A stretch of DNA of 64,000 bases, taken from Amycolatopsis australiensis (lineage in GTDB: Bacteria > Actinomycetota > Actinomycetes > Mycobacteriales > Pseudonocardiaceae). Below are positions 34,208-42,244 of the stretch, piece by piece; positions within the stretch are counted from its first letter, which is position 1; each line of letters begins with the position of its first letter. The stretch spans positions 8,222,001 through 8,286,000 of the forward strand of contig NZ_FPJG01000006.1 in NCBI RefSeq assembly GCF_900119165.1, read 5' to 3'. A program made the position numbers and the translations under genes. A model generated the notes under the pieces. The model made no database searches and was not told the DNA's origin. It worked only from the letters and a program-made list of their open reading frames with translations.

Positions 34208-35059
34208 TCAGGCCTGCCTCGCGGTCTGGCGCTGCCGTCCGAGGCCGTCGATCTCCAGCTCGATGACGTCGCCGTCGCGCAGGTAGGGCTTGGGATCGGG
34301 GTGCCCGAGCGCGACGCCTTCGGGGGTACCGGTGTTGATCAGGTCGCCGGGCCGCAGCACCATCACCTGGCTGAGGTGGTGGACGATCGCGGCCACGGAG
34401 AAGATCATGTCCTTCGTGCTCGAGTCCTGCTTCTTCTCGCCGTTGACCCACAGGCGCAGGCCGAGGTTCTGCGGGTCGGGCACCTCGCTCGCCGGGACGA
34501 GCGCCGGGCCGAGCGGGTTGAAGTTCTCGCAGGACTTGCCCTTGTCCCACTGGGCGGTGCGGAACTGCAGCGCGCGCTCGGAGACGTCGTTCGAGATCAC
34601 GTACCCGGCGACGTGGCCGAGGGCTTCGTCGGCGCTGTCGAGGTAGCGGGCCGTCTTGCCGATGACGACGCCGAGCTCCACCTCCCAGTCGGTGCTGACC
34701 GACCCGCGCGGGATGAGGACGTCGTCGCCGGGGCCGACCACGACGTCCGGCGCCTTCATGAAGACGACGGGCTCGGTGGGCGGGGTCGCGCCGGTCTCCT
34801 CGGCGTGGCGGCGGTAGTTCATGCCGATGCAGACGACCTTGCCGGGCTGCGCGATGGGCGAGCCGACGCGCAATCCCTCGACGTCGGCGCGCGGCAGCTC
34901 CCCGGCGGCGAGCGCGGCGGCCGTGCGCGCGATCCCGTCCGCGGCGAGGAAGCCGCCGTCGATGTCGGCGGTCAGCCCGCCCAGCTCGTAGGTCGTGCCG
35001 TCGCCGGCACGCACGAACGGACGCTCACTTCCCGGCTCCCCGAGACGCACAAGCTGCAC
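34208..35059 (-). CDS. FAH-family hydrolase, probably 2,4-diketo-3-deoxy-L-fuconate hydrolase
   Basis: This protein of the fumarylacetoacetate hydrolase fold would cleave the diketo acid to pyruvate and L-lactate. Family blocks are [15 protein letters not shown], the metal-binding [12 protein letters not shown] and [16 protein letters not shown] prefer the GTG at 35059 (283 aa, [14 protein letters not shown]), because AAGGGA precedes it at seven bases and it matches the usual family start. GTG 35074 would add five residues. It is the first gene of the operon running to the ABC permease. Confidence 0.88.
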   Translation of the reverse strand: MQLVRLGEPGSERPFVRAGDGTTYELGGLTADIDGGFLAADGIARTAAALAAGELPRADVEGLRVGSPIAQPGKVVCIGMNYRRHAEETGATPPTEPVVFMKAPDVVVGPGDDVLIPRGSVSTDWEVELGVVIGKTARYLDSADEALGHVAGYVISNDVSERALQFRTAQWDKGKSCENFNPLGPALVPASEVPDPQNLGLRLWVNGEKKQDSSTKDMIFSVAAIVHHLSQVMVLRPGDLINTGTPEGVALGHPDPKPYLRDGDVIELEIDGLGRQRQTARQA

Positions 35060-35087
35060 GGATTTTCCCTTCACCCGCCCTGACCAG

Positions 35088-35098
35088 ACATCCGATGT
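35088..35098. promoter_or_regulatory. Candidate GntR operator, site 2
   Basis: ACATCCGATGT is a perfect palindrome (5-bp arms, 1-bp centre) 29 bases upstream of the FAH-type hydrolase start. The same word with one change lies in the gntR/mutarotase intergenic region. The two sites tie both catabolic operons to one regulator. The remaining gap to the exporter gene (35099-35265) shows no other obvious signal. Confidence 0.55.
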
Positions 35099-35265
35099 AT
35101 ATCGCAGTGTGGCGGCGCGATCCAGAGCCAACGCCCAATCGGCCGGAAAATTGATCGGATCAGTATCGGTTCACCGCTCGGCCGACCACGGCGTGTCACC
35201 GATCACAGCCGGAATAGCCCCGGCGCCCGGCTCGCTGGTCCGGTTCAGGGACCGACAGGAGGCGG

Positions 35266-36492
35266 ATGACCACCACGGCGGAACGTACCGCGCCCGGCGG
35301 GCGGGCGCAGCTGAAGTTCGTCCTGATCCTGGGCGGCCTGACGGCGTTCGGGCCGCTGTCGATCGACATGTACCTGCCCGCGCTGCCGCGGATGGCCGGC
35401 GACCTGCGGGCGGCGGACACGACGGTCCAGCTGACGCTGAGCGCGTTCATCGTCGGCCTGGCGCTGGGCCAGCTCGTGCTCGGCCCGCTGTCGGACGCGC
35501 TGGGCCGCCGCCGCCCGCTGCTGGCGGGGCTCGTGCTGTACGTCGCCGGCTCGGTGCTGTGCGCGGTGAGCCCGGACGCGTGGCTGCTGGTCGCCGCCCG
35601 GCTGGTGCAGTCGCTCGGCGCGGCCGCGGGCATCGTGATCGCGCGCGCGACGGTGCGCGACCTGTTCTCCGGCACCGCGATGACGAAGTTCTTCTCGACG
35701 TTGATGCTGGTGAGCGGCCTGGCCCCGATCCTGGCGCCGCTGCTGGGCGGGCAGCTGCTGAACTGGACGTCCTGGCGCGGGGTGTTCGTGGTCCTGACGG
35801 CGTTCGGCGCGCTGCTGCTGGCGGTGGTGACGTTCTTCCTGCCGGAGCCCTCGACGGTCCGCTCGCCGGCGCGGCTGGGCGCGGTGATGCGCACGTACGG
35901 GCGGCTGGTGCTGGACCGCTCGTTCGCCGGCTACGCGCTGGCGTCCGGGCTGCTGTTCGCGGCGATGTTCGCCTACATCTCCGGATCGTCGTTCGCGCTG
36001 CAAGGGGTGTACGGGCTCAGCCCGCAGGCGTACAGCGTCGTGTTCGGCGCGAACGGCGTCGGCATCGTGCTGGCGGGCCAGCTCAACGGACGGCTGGTGG
36101 GCCGCGTGTCCGAGCGGGCGCTGCTGCTTTCGGGACTGCTGCTGGGCGTCTTCGGCGGCGCGTCGGTGCTGGCTTCGGCGTTGCTGCGGGCGCCGCTGCC
36201 GGTGTTGCTGGTGTCGTTGTTCCTGCTCGTGTCCAGCATCGGGCTGGTGATGCCGAACGCGAGTTCGCTGGCGCTGGCCGCCCACGCCCGCTCGGCCGGG
36301 GCGGCGTCGGCGTTGCTGGGCGTGCTGCAGTTCGTCGTGGGCGCGGTGGCGACCCCGCTGGTCGGGCTCGGCGGCCCGGGAACGGCGGTGCCGATGGCCG
36401 CGACCATGGCGGGGTTCGCGCTGCTGGCGCTGGCGGCTTTTCTCGCGCTGGCGCGGAAAGTCAGGCCAGGGACGCCAGGTCCGCGTTCTTGA
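35266..36492 (+). CDS. MFS exporter, Bcr/CflA family
   Basis: This 12-helix major facilitator of 408 residues belongs to the drug:H+ antiporter Bcr/CflA group. Visible markers are GPLSIDMYLPALPRMAGDL in helix 1 and its loop, the loop 2-3 motif GPLSDALGRRRPLLAG, and ARLVQSLGAAAGIVIARATVRDL, typical of Bcr. ATG 35266 follows CAGGAGGCGG. It may export a drug or metabolite; nothing here shows which. Its last 32 bases overlap the end of the convergent reductase gene. Confidence 0.92.
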   Translation: MTTTAERTAPGGRAQLKFVLILGGLTAFGPLSIDMYLPALPRMAGDLRAADTTVQLTLSAFIVGLALGQLVLGPLSDALGRRRPLLAGLVLYVAGSVLCAVSPDAWLLVAARLVQSLGAAAGIVIARATVRDLFSGTAMTKFFSTLMLVSGLAPILAPLLGGQLLNWTSWRGVFVVLTAFGALLLAVVTFFLPEPSTVRSPARLGAVMRTYGRLVLDRSFAGYALASGLLFAAMFAYISGSSFALQGVYGLSPQAYSVVFGANGVGIVLAGQLNGRLVGRVSERALLLSGLLLGVFGGASVLASALLRAPLPVLLVSLFLLVSSIGLVMPNASSLALAAHARSAGAASALLGVLQFVVGAVATPLVGLGGPGTAVPMAATMAGFALLALAAFLALARKVRPGTPGPRS

Positions 36493-37684
36493 GCTGGCCG
36501 GCCGTCACCTTCGCGCGGCCGTCCACCAGCGCGCCCAGCGCGTCGCCGTCGTCCCACATGTTCACGTTCATCGCCGCCGTCACTTCGCCTTCGCGGAGCC
36601 AGAACGCCGTGAACTCGCGGGCACCGAGGTCGCCGCGGATCACCAGCTCGTCCGAGTCCGGGTCCGCCAGCCCGCGGTACTCGCAGCCCAGGTCGTACTG
36701 GTCGGTGAAGAAGTACGGCGAGTTGAGGAACGGCTGGTTCTCGCCCAGCAGGTTCTGCGCCACGTGCGTGCCCTGGTCCTTCGCGTTCGCCCAGTGCTCC
36801 ACGCGGATCCGGCGCCCGTAACGCGGGTGGAAGTGCGCCGCGATGTCGCCGACCGCGTACACGTCCGGGGCCGCCGTGCGCAGGCCCGCGTCCACGGACA
36901 CGCCGCCGTCGTCCGACAGCTCCAGGCCCGCCGCGTGGGCCAGTTCCACCCGCGGTGCCGCGCCCACCGCGATCAGGACCACGTCCGCCGTCAGCTCCTC
37001 GCCGCTGCCCAGCCGGACGCCGCGGACGCCGTCCGCGCCGCCGGTGATCTCCGCGACCTGCTCGCCCAGCCGGTAGTGCACGCCGTGCTCGGTGTGCAGG
37101 TCGCGGAACACCCCGCCGACCGTCTCGCCGAGGACGTTCGCCAGCGGCACCCGCACCGGGTCCACCACCGTGACGTCGGCGTCGTGCGCCCGCGCCGCCG
37201 CGGCCGCCTCCGAGCCGAGCCAGCCGGCGCCGACGATCACCACCCGCCGCGCGTCCGCGAACGCCGCGCGCAGCCTGCGGGAGTCGTCGAGGGTGCGCAG
37301 CGTGTACAGGCCGGGCAGGTCGCCGCCGGGCACCGGGAGCGTGCGCGGGCGCGAACCGGTGGCCAGGACGAGGCGGTCGTAGCGGTGCTCGCCGCCCGTG
37401 TCGTCGAGCACCAGGCGCGCGCCCAGCTCGACGCGGGTCGCCGTGACGCCGGGGGTGAACCGGATGTCGTGCTCGGCGTAGTACTTCTCCTCGTGCACCC
37501 AGTCGGGCTCTTCGGCATTGCCCAGCAGCACGCCCTTCGACAACGCAGGCAGCTCGTACGGGCGGTGCGGATCGGAGCCCATCAGCAGGACTTCCCCGGA
37601 GTAGCCGCGTTCCCGCAACGCGGCCGCGGCGGACGCCCCGCCCAGGCCCGCTCCGACGATGACGATCTTCCGCGGCTCCGACAT
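36461..37684 (-). CDS. FAD-dependent ferredoxin (rubredoxin) reductase
   Basis: This 407-aa pyridine-nucleotide disulfide-oxidoreductase family protein passes electrons from NAD(P)H to a ferredoxin, often for a cytochrome P450 or dioxygenase. It has the FAD loop VIVGAGLGGASAAAALR at residues 8-24, the NAD loop VVIVGAGWLGSEAAA, the ATGSRPR segment and the second FAD motif DVYAVGDIAAHF. No ferredoxin or P450 gene is next to it. ATG 37684 follows GGGAGGT. It is convergent with the MFS gene and overlaps it. Confidence 0.92.
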   Translation of the reverse strand: MSEPRKIVIVGAGLGGASAAAALRERGYSGEVLLMGSDPHRPYELPALSKGVLLGNAEEPDWVHEEKYYAEHDIRFTPGVTATRVELGARLVLDDTGGEHRYDRLVLATGSRPRTLPVPGGDLPGLYTLRTLDDSRRLRAAFADARRVVIVGAGWLGSEAAAAARAHDADVTVVDPVRVPLANVLGETVGGVFRDLHTEHGVHYRLGEQVAEITGGADGVRGVRLGSGEELTADVVLIAVGAAPRVELAHAAGLELSDDGGVSVDAGLRTAAPDVYAVGDIAAHFHPRYGRRIRVEHWANAKDQGTHVAQNLLGENQPFLNSPYFFTDQYDLGCEYRGLADPDSDELVIRGDLGAREFTAFWLREGEVTAAMNVNMWDDGDALGALVDGRAKVTAGQLKNADLASLA

Positions 37685-37889
37685 CCCAGACCTCCCACGT
37701 CGACGAATCGGTGCGGACGGTACTCCCGGACGGCCCGCGCCACGACCGGGGGATACGCCGGAAATCCCGGAAGCGCAAGAGAAAACCCGCGGGTAGGCAG
37801 ATCGGGTGAACCGGCGTCATAGCACGTCCCCGGCCTGCTCCCTCCCTCGCACGGAGCACGACCACGAGGAGAAGTCGGAGGCGGCGACC

Positions 37890-38093
37890 ATGAGTCGGGG
37901 CGAGTGGTCGATCGGCTGCCGGGATCTGGCCGGCAGGCGCAGGGACGTGACGGTGTTCGTCAGCCAGGACAAGGTGGTGCTGGTCGCGCCGCCCGGCGAG
38001 GCGGCGGTGCTCGGCCCGCTCGACGTCGGACGGCTGCGCGCCGCCCTGCGTGACGCCGTCGTGGCGACGGCCGACGAGAAGACCGAAAGCTGA
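37890..38093 (+). CDS. Small hypothetical protein
   Basis: This 67-residue protein begins MSRGEWSIGCRDLAGRRRDVT and has a predicted beta-rich core (VTVFVSQDKVVLVAPPGEAAVLG) with a helical end. It has no cysteine cluster, membrane helix or signal peptide. GTCGGAGGCGG precedes ATG 37890. I recognise the pattern from small uncharacterised actinomycete proteins but cannot give a function. An in-frame ATG further upstream (about 37824) is not supported by a ribosome binding site. Confidence 0.65.
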   Translation: MSRGEWSIGCRDLAGRRRDVTVFVSQDKVVLVAPPGEAAVLGPLDVGRLRAALRDAVVATADEKTES

Positions 38094-38104
38094 CAACTAC
38101 CGTT

Positions 38105-38120
38105 CCTACTTTCCAGTAGG
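38105..38120. promoter_or_regulatory. 16-bp inverted repeat over the promoter of the acyl reductase/SDR gene
   Basis: CCTACTTTCCAGTAGG (6-bp arms, 4-bp centre) overlaps a TAGGTT -10 box (38117-38122). The layout is that of a repressor operator, possibly TetR type. No TetR gene is in the window, so the regulator would act from elsewhere. Confidence 0.5.
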
Positions 38121-38152
38121 TTAGAGTCGGGCCCGACGAGAAGGGACCGGCC

Positions 38153-40123
38153 ATGACGACCTACTTCATGACGGGCGCGACGGGTTTCCTCGGGAAACGC
38201 CTGGTCGCCCGCCTGCTGCGGCGGCCGGGGACGACCGCCGTGTACGCACTGGTCCGCGAGACCTCCCGCGACCGCCTGACGGCGCTGGGCGAGGGCACGG
38301 GCAAGCTGCACCCCGTCACCGGCGACCTCGCCGAACCACGCCTCGGCGTCGACCCTGCCGCGCTCCCGCCGCTGGACCACGTCGTCCACCTCGGCGCGCT
38401 CTACGACCTCACCGCCGGCGAGGAGGCCAACCGGCGCGCCAACGTCGACGGCACCCGCCACCTGCTCGCCTTCGCCGCCGCGGCCGGGGCCGGGCTGGTG
38501 CACCACGTGTCCTCGATCGCCGTCGCGGGCGACCACGCCGGGCGGTTCACCGAGGACGACTTCGACCTCGGCCAGCGCTTCGCCTCGCCGTACCACGCGA
38601 CGAAGTTCCAGGCCGAGAAGCTCGTCCGCGAGCAGCCGCTGCCCTTCCGCGTGTACCGGCCCTCGGCCGTCGTCGGCGACTCGCGCACCGGCGAGATGGA
38701 CAAGATCGACGGCCCGTACTTCTTCCTCCCCGCCATCTCGCGGCTGGCGGCGCTGCCCGCGCGGCTGCCGCTGGCCGCCCCCGATCTCGGCGCGACCAAC
38801 CTGGTGCCGGTCGACTACGTCGTCGAGGCGATGGAGTACCTGATGCACCGGGACGCGCCGTCCGGGACGACTTACCACCTGGCCGCCGCGCGCCCGCAGT
38901 CGCTCAACTCCGTCTACAACGCGTTCGCGCGCGCGGCGGCCGGGCCGACGATCCGGGCGGTGCTGCCCGCGCGGCCGTCCGGCGTGGTGCGCCGCGCCGG
39001 GACGCGGATCGCGAAGGCCGCCGCGAGCGGGATCGATCGCGTGCCCGGCGGCCGCGCGGCCCGCGCCGCCGTGCTGGCGGAACTCGGCATCCCCCTGGCC
39101 GTGCTGCCGCACCTGAGCATGGACGTCGTCTTCGACACCGCGCGCACCACGACGGCGTTGTACGGCAGCGGCGTCGAGCTGCCGGAATTGCGGGACTACG
39201 CGGCGCCGCTCTACCGGTACTGGCAGGCCCACCTCGACCCCGACCGCGCCCGTCGCGCCCACGGCCTGGCCGGGCGGACGGTGCTGATCACCGGCGCGTC
39301 CTCCGGGATCGGCCGGGCGTCGGCACTGGCCGTGGCCCGCAAGGGCGCGAAGGTGATCCTCGTGGCCCGGCGCGCTTCGGAGCTGGAGGAGGTCCGGAGC
39401 GAGATCGCCGCGGCGGGTGGCGCCGCGGCGGCGTACCCGTGCGACCTCACCGACGGCGACGCCGTCGACGCGCTGGTCAAGGACGTCCTCGGCGAGCACG
39501 GCGCGGTCGACGTCCTGGTCAACAACGCCGGCCGGTCGATCCGGCGCTCGGTCGCGCTGTCCACGGAACGCTTCCACGACTACGAGCGCACGATGGCGAT
39601 CAACTACTTCGGGCCGGTGCGGCTCATCCTCGGCTTCCTGCCGTCGATGGCGCGGCGGCGGTTCGGGCACGTCGTCAACGTGACGACCCAGGGCCTGCAG
39701 ACCGACACCCCGCGCTTCTCCGCGTACCTCGCTTCGAAGGCGGCCCTGGAGGAGTTCGGCCTGACGGCCGGGCGCGAGACCCTCTCGGACGGGATCACGT
39801 TCACTTCGGTGCGGATGCCGCTGGTCCGGACGCCGATGATCGCGCCGACCGGCTACCGCGGCATCCCGTCCAGCAGCCCCGAACGCGCCGCCGCGCTCGT
39901 GGTCAAGGCGTGCGAGGAACGTCCGGAGATCCTCAGCCTGCCGGAGGGCCGGGCGGCCGAGCTGGCGACGCTCGCCGCGCCGCGGCTCGCGCGGTTCGCC
40001 GCGCACCTGGCCTACCGGGCCACGCCGGAGTCCGCGCCCGAGGCGAAGGACCTGCCGCGGCGGCCCGCGCCGGCGTCGGTCGCGGCGGCGGTGACCCGCC
40101 TGATCTGGCGCCGCCGTGCTTGA
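38153..40123 (+). CDS. Two-domain reductase: NAD-dependent epimerase/acyl-reductase domain plus SDR
   Basis: This 656-aa protein is built from two Rossmann domains. The N-terminal half is an extended SDR/thioester-reductase-like domain (MTTYFMTGATGFLGKRL, SPYHATKFQAEKL, RVYRPSAVVGDSRTG). The C-terminal half from about residue 375 is a classical SDR (ITGASSGIGRAS from T380, NNAGRSIRRS, AYLASKAALEEF). This layout resembles the mycobacterial fatty acyl-CoA reductases of the AcrA1 type, involved in wax-ester or lipid metabolism. Fatty aldehyde/alcohol formation is therefore the best guess. GAGAAGGGACC precedes ATG 38153. Confidence 0.85.
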   Translation: MTTYFMTGATGFLGKRLVARLLRRPGTTAVYALVRETSRDRLTALGEGTGKLHPVTGDLAEPRLGVDPAALPPLDHVVHLGALYDLTAGEEANRRANVDGTRHLLAFAAAAGAGLVHHVSSIAVAGDHAGRFTEDDFDLGQRFASPYHATKFQAEKLVREQPLPFRVYRPSAVVGDSRTGEMDKIDGPYFFLPAISRLAALPARLPLAAPDLGATNLVPVDYVVEAMEYLMHRDAPSGTTYHLAAARPQSLNSVYNAFARAAAGPTIRAVLPARPSGVVRRAGTRIAKAAASGIDRVPGGRAARAAVLAELGIPLAVLPHLSMDVVFDTARTTTALYGSGVELPELRDYAAPLYRYWQAHLDPDRARRAHGLAGRTVLITGASSGIGRASALAVARKGAKVILVARRASELEEVRSEIAAAGGAAAAYPCDLTDGDAVDALVKDVLGEHGAVDVLVNNAGRSIRRSVALSTERFHDYERTMAINYFGPVRLILGFLPSMARRRFGHVVNVTTQGLQTDTPRFSAYLASKAALEEFGLTAGRETLSDGITFTSVRMPLVRTPMIAPTGYRGIPSSSPERAAALVVKACEERPEILSLPEGRAAELATLAAPRLARFAAHLAYRATPESAPEAKDLPRRPAPASVAAAVTRLIWRRRA

Positions 40124-40223
40124 TCCCCTCGAATTCCGCCGGAACACTGGCTTCGCGACGACGGTACTTCTACCCTCGCGCGAGTCCCGTACATCGGTGC
40201 GGGCGTGAACTGGGGAGTTCGAA

Positions 40224-40304
40224 ATGCCGGAAAACAGCACTGGGGAACGATTCGCCGTGGCCGACGAGACGGCCGCGATCGGCACGGCCCGCAGGACGAG
40301 GTAG
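40224..40304 (+). CDS. Possible 26-residue peptide gene
   Basis: ATG 40224 is preceded by GGGGAG at perfect spacing, and a TACCCT box lies about 45 bases upstream. The peptide reads MPENSTGERFAVADETAAIG and ends with a basic tail TARRTR before TAG. It is unlike any family I know and has no cysteine. It lies in the 310-base gap after the acyl reductase gene. It could be a real small protein, or the remnant of a longer gene cut by the repeat that follows. Confidence 0.35.
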   Translation: MPENSTGERFAVADETAAIGTARRTR

Positions 40305-40318
40305 GCCGGCCGGCCCGT

Positions 40319-40369
40319 CCGTGAATGCCACCTCGAGGGACCTGGCGTCGGCGAGCGTGGCGTTCACGG
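40319..40369. repeat. Imperfect 13-bp inverted repeat element
   Basis: CCGTGAATGCCAC (40319-40331) and GTGGCGTTCACGG (40357-40369) pair at 12 of 13 positions across a 25-base loop that contains CCTCGAGG. I recall similar CGTGAATGCCACC-type intergenic elements in Amycolatopsis genomes. It may be a mobile palindromic unit or a terminator for the upstream genes. Confidence 0.55.
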
Positions 40370-40433
40370 GCTCCGGGGCCGGTGGTCTGTCCACGCCCGC
40401 GCCGGGCCCGGCCGCTACCATCGCTTCCCGGGC

Positions 40434-42242
40434 GTGATCGGGAGCGGAAGGCGGGCAGGCGTGGACGTGGCGAGTCCGGCGCGCGCCGCCGCCCCGGAGC
40501 CCGCGGCCGCCAGGACCCGGCGGCCACTGCTGCGCTGGGGCATCCACGCCGGCTGGGTCGTCCTGCTCGCGCTGGCCACCGAACTGCGCGTCGGACGCTT
40601 CGGCTTCCACCCCTCAGACCAGGGCTTCATCCTCGCCCAGGCGTGGCGCGTGCTGCACGGCGAAGTGCCGCACGCCGACATCATCTCCGCGCGCCCGCTC
40701 GGCTCGGCCGTCCTGCACGTCGCCGACTACGCGCTTCCGATGCCGCTGTTCTTCGGGTCGAGCTTCCTGTCCATGATCGAGATCATCGTGGCGACGATCG
40801 CGTTCGCCACGCTGGTCACCCGCCGCCGGGTGCTGGAGTGGGGCCCGGGCATGACGGCGATGGTCGCGGCGGCGTCCCTGATCAACCTCAACGCCTTCCC
40901 GCTGATGGCCTGGCACACCGTCGACGGCATCGCGCTCACCGCGGGCGGGGCCTGGGCGCTCGACACCGGTCTGCGCACCGGCCGCGCCGTCGCCCGCCGC
41001 GGCGGGCTGGCGCTGCTCGGCTGCGCGGTGTTCGTCAAGCAGAGCTTCGCGCTGGCCGCGGTCATCGGCGTGCTGTGGCTGCTGCTGCACCCGGCGACCC
41101 GGACCGGGACCCGGCGCGCGCTGCGGCTCGTGCTGGACCTCCTCGCGCTCGGCGCGCCCGGCCTGGGGTACGTCGCGTGGGTCGGCCTCGGCGGTGGTTT
41201 CACCGAAATGGTCGAGCAGCTCACCGGCGGCGTGCCCGCGTACGGCGAACGCCTGCTCGGCCTCTGGCTGGAGGACCCCGAGGTCCTGACCCGGGCGCCG
41301 GTGCGGGAGCTGAGCTTCTTCGCCGCGATCGCCGTGGTCCTGCTCGCCGTCCGGTTGCCGGGCGACCGGCTCGGCGCGGCCGGGCGGGTCGCGTCGTGGG
41401 TGCTGGTGCTGGCCGGCGCGGCCGCGGTGGTCTGGACGATCGTCGACGGCCGGTTCACCGGCTCCTCCCGCTGGGCCGACGTGCTGTGGTGGATCGTCGC
41501 GGTCAGCGTGCCGGTGAACGCGGCGGTGCGGCGGAAGGTGCCCCTGCCCGGGCTGCTCGTGCTCGCCACCGGCTTCATGACGAGCCTGTCGTGGGGCAAC
41601 GACACGCCGACGCTGCTCACCGGCACGCTGGCGCTCACGGCGTTGCTGCTGCTGAGTCACGTCGTCCCGCCGCGGCCGCGGCTCGCGCGGCGGTGGGTGA
41701 CCGCGACGGCCGGGGTGACGGCCGTCGCGGTGTGCGGCTGGGTCGTCGTCGCCCGCCACGACCAGGCCGCCTACCTCGACCTCGGGCACGACCGGCTGAC
41801 CGAGGACCTCGGCGCGGTCAGCCGGGCCATGTCGGGTATCCGCACGAACCCGTCGACGTTCACCTACGTCCGGCAGATCCGCGACTGCCTGGACCGGTTC
41901 CCGGCCGCGCGGACGGCGGTCCTGCCGGACAACGCGTTCGCCTACCCGGCCTTCGGCCTGCGCAACCCGTTCCCGCTGGAATGGCCGCTGCCGCTGGAGA
42001 TCGTCGGTGACGCGCCCCAGCGGATGCTCGACACGGCCGACGCGCTCAGCCGCGAAGGCGGCTACCTCGTGCTGTTCCAGACGGTGCCGAGCCGCGTGCT
42101 GGCGACCGGCGGCCCGGTGCCGGCGGAGGTTCCCGCCGGCACGCCGGTGTTCACCTATCTCGGCCTGGAGCGGGCGATCCAGGCCCGGCTCACGGGCCGC
42201 ACGGTCACCTGCGGCAGTTTCGTGGGCAAGTACGCGCCCTGA
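40434..42242 (+). CDS. Polytopic membrane protein, GT-C-like
   Basis: This 602-residue protein has about ten hydrophobic segments and a C-terminal extracytoplasmic domain (from about residue 440, ending TCGSFVGKYAP). After the first helix it reads SDQGFILAQAWRVLHGEVPHADI, a loop position that holds the acidic residues in GT-C transferases, and later NDTPTLLTG. A role in sugar transfer at the membrane is likely but unproven. It is unrelated in sequence to the membrane protein at 6.6-8.4 kb apart from this general layout. GTG 40434 lies 12 bases after TACCAT; a GTG at 40461 is the alternative start. Confidence 0.75.
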   Translation: MIGSGRRAGVDVASPARAAAPEPAAARTRRPLLRWGIHAGWVVLLALATELRVGRFGFHPSDQGFILAQAWRVLHGEVPHADIISARPLGSAVLHVADYALPMPLFFGSSFLSMIEIIVATIAFATLVTRRRVLEWGPGMTAMVAAASLINLNAFPLMAWHTVDGIALTAGGAWALDTGLRTGRAVARRGGLALLGCAVFVKQSFALAAVIGVLWLLLHPATRTGTRRALRLVLDLLALGAPGLGYVAWVGLGGGFTEMVEQLTGGVPAYGERLLGLWLEDPEVLTRAPVRELSFFAAIAVVLLAVRLPGDRLGAAGRVASWVLVLAGAAAVVWTIVDGRFTGSSRWADVLWWIVAVSVPVNAAVRRKVPLPGLLVLATGFMTSLSWGNDTPTLLTGTLALTALLLLSHVVPPRPRLARRWVTATAGVTAVAVCGWVVVARHDQAAYLDLGHDRLTEDLGAVSRAMSGIRTNPSTFTYVRQIRDCLDRFPAARTAVLPDNAFAYPAFGLRNPFPLEWPLPLEIVGDAPQRMLDTADALSREGGYLVLFQTVPSRVLATGGPVPAEVPAGTPVFTYLGLERAIQARLTGRTVTCGSFVGKYAP

Positions 42243-42244
42243 TC

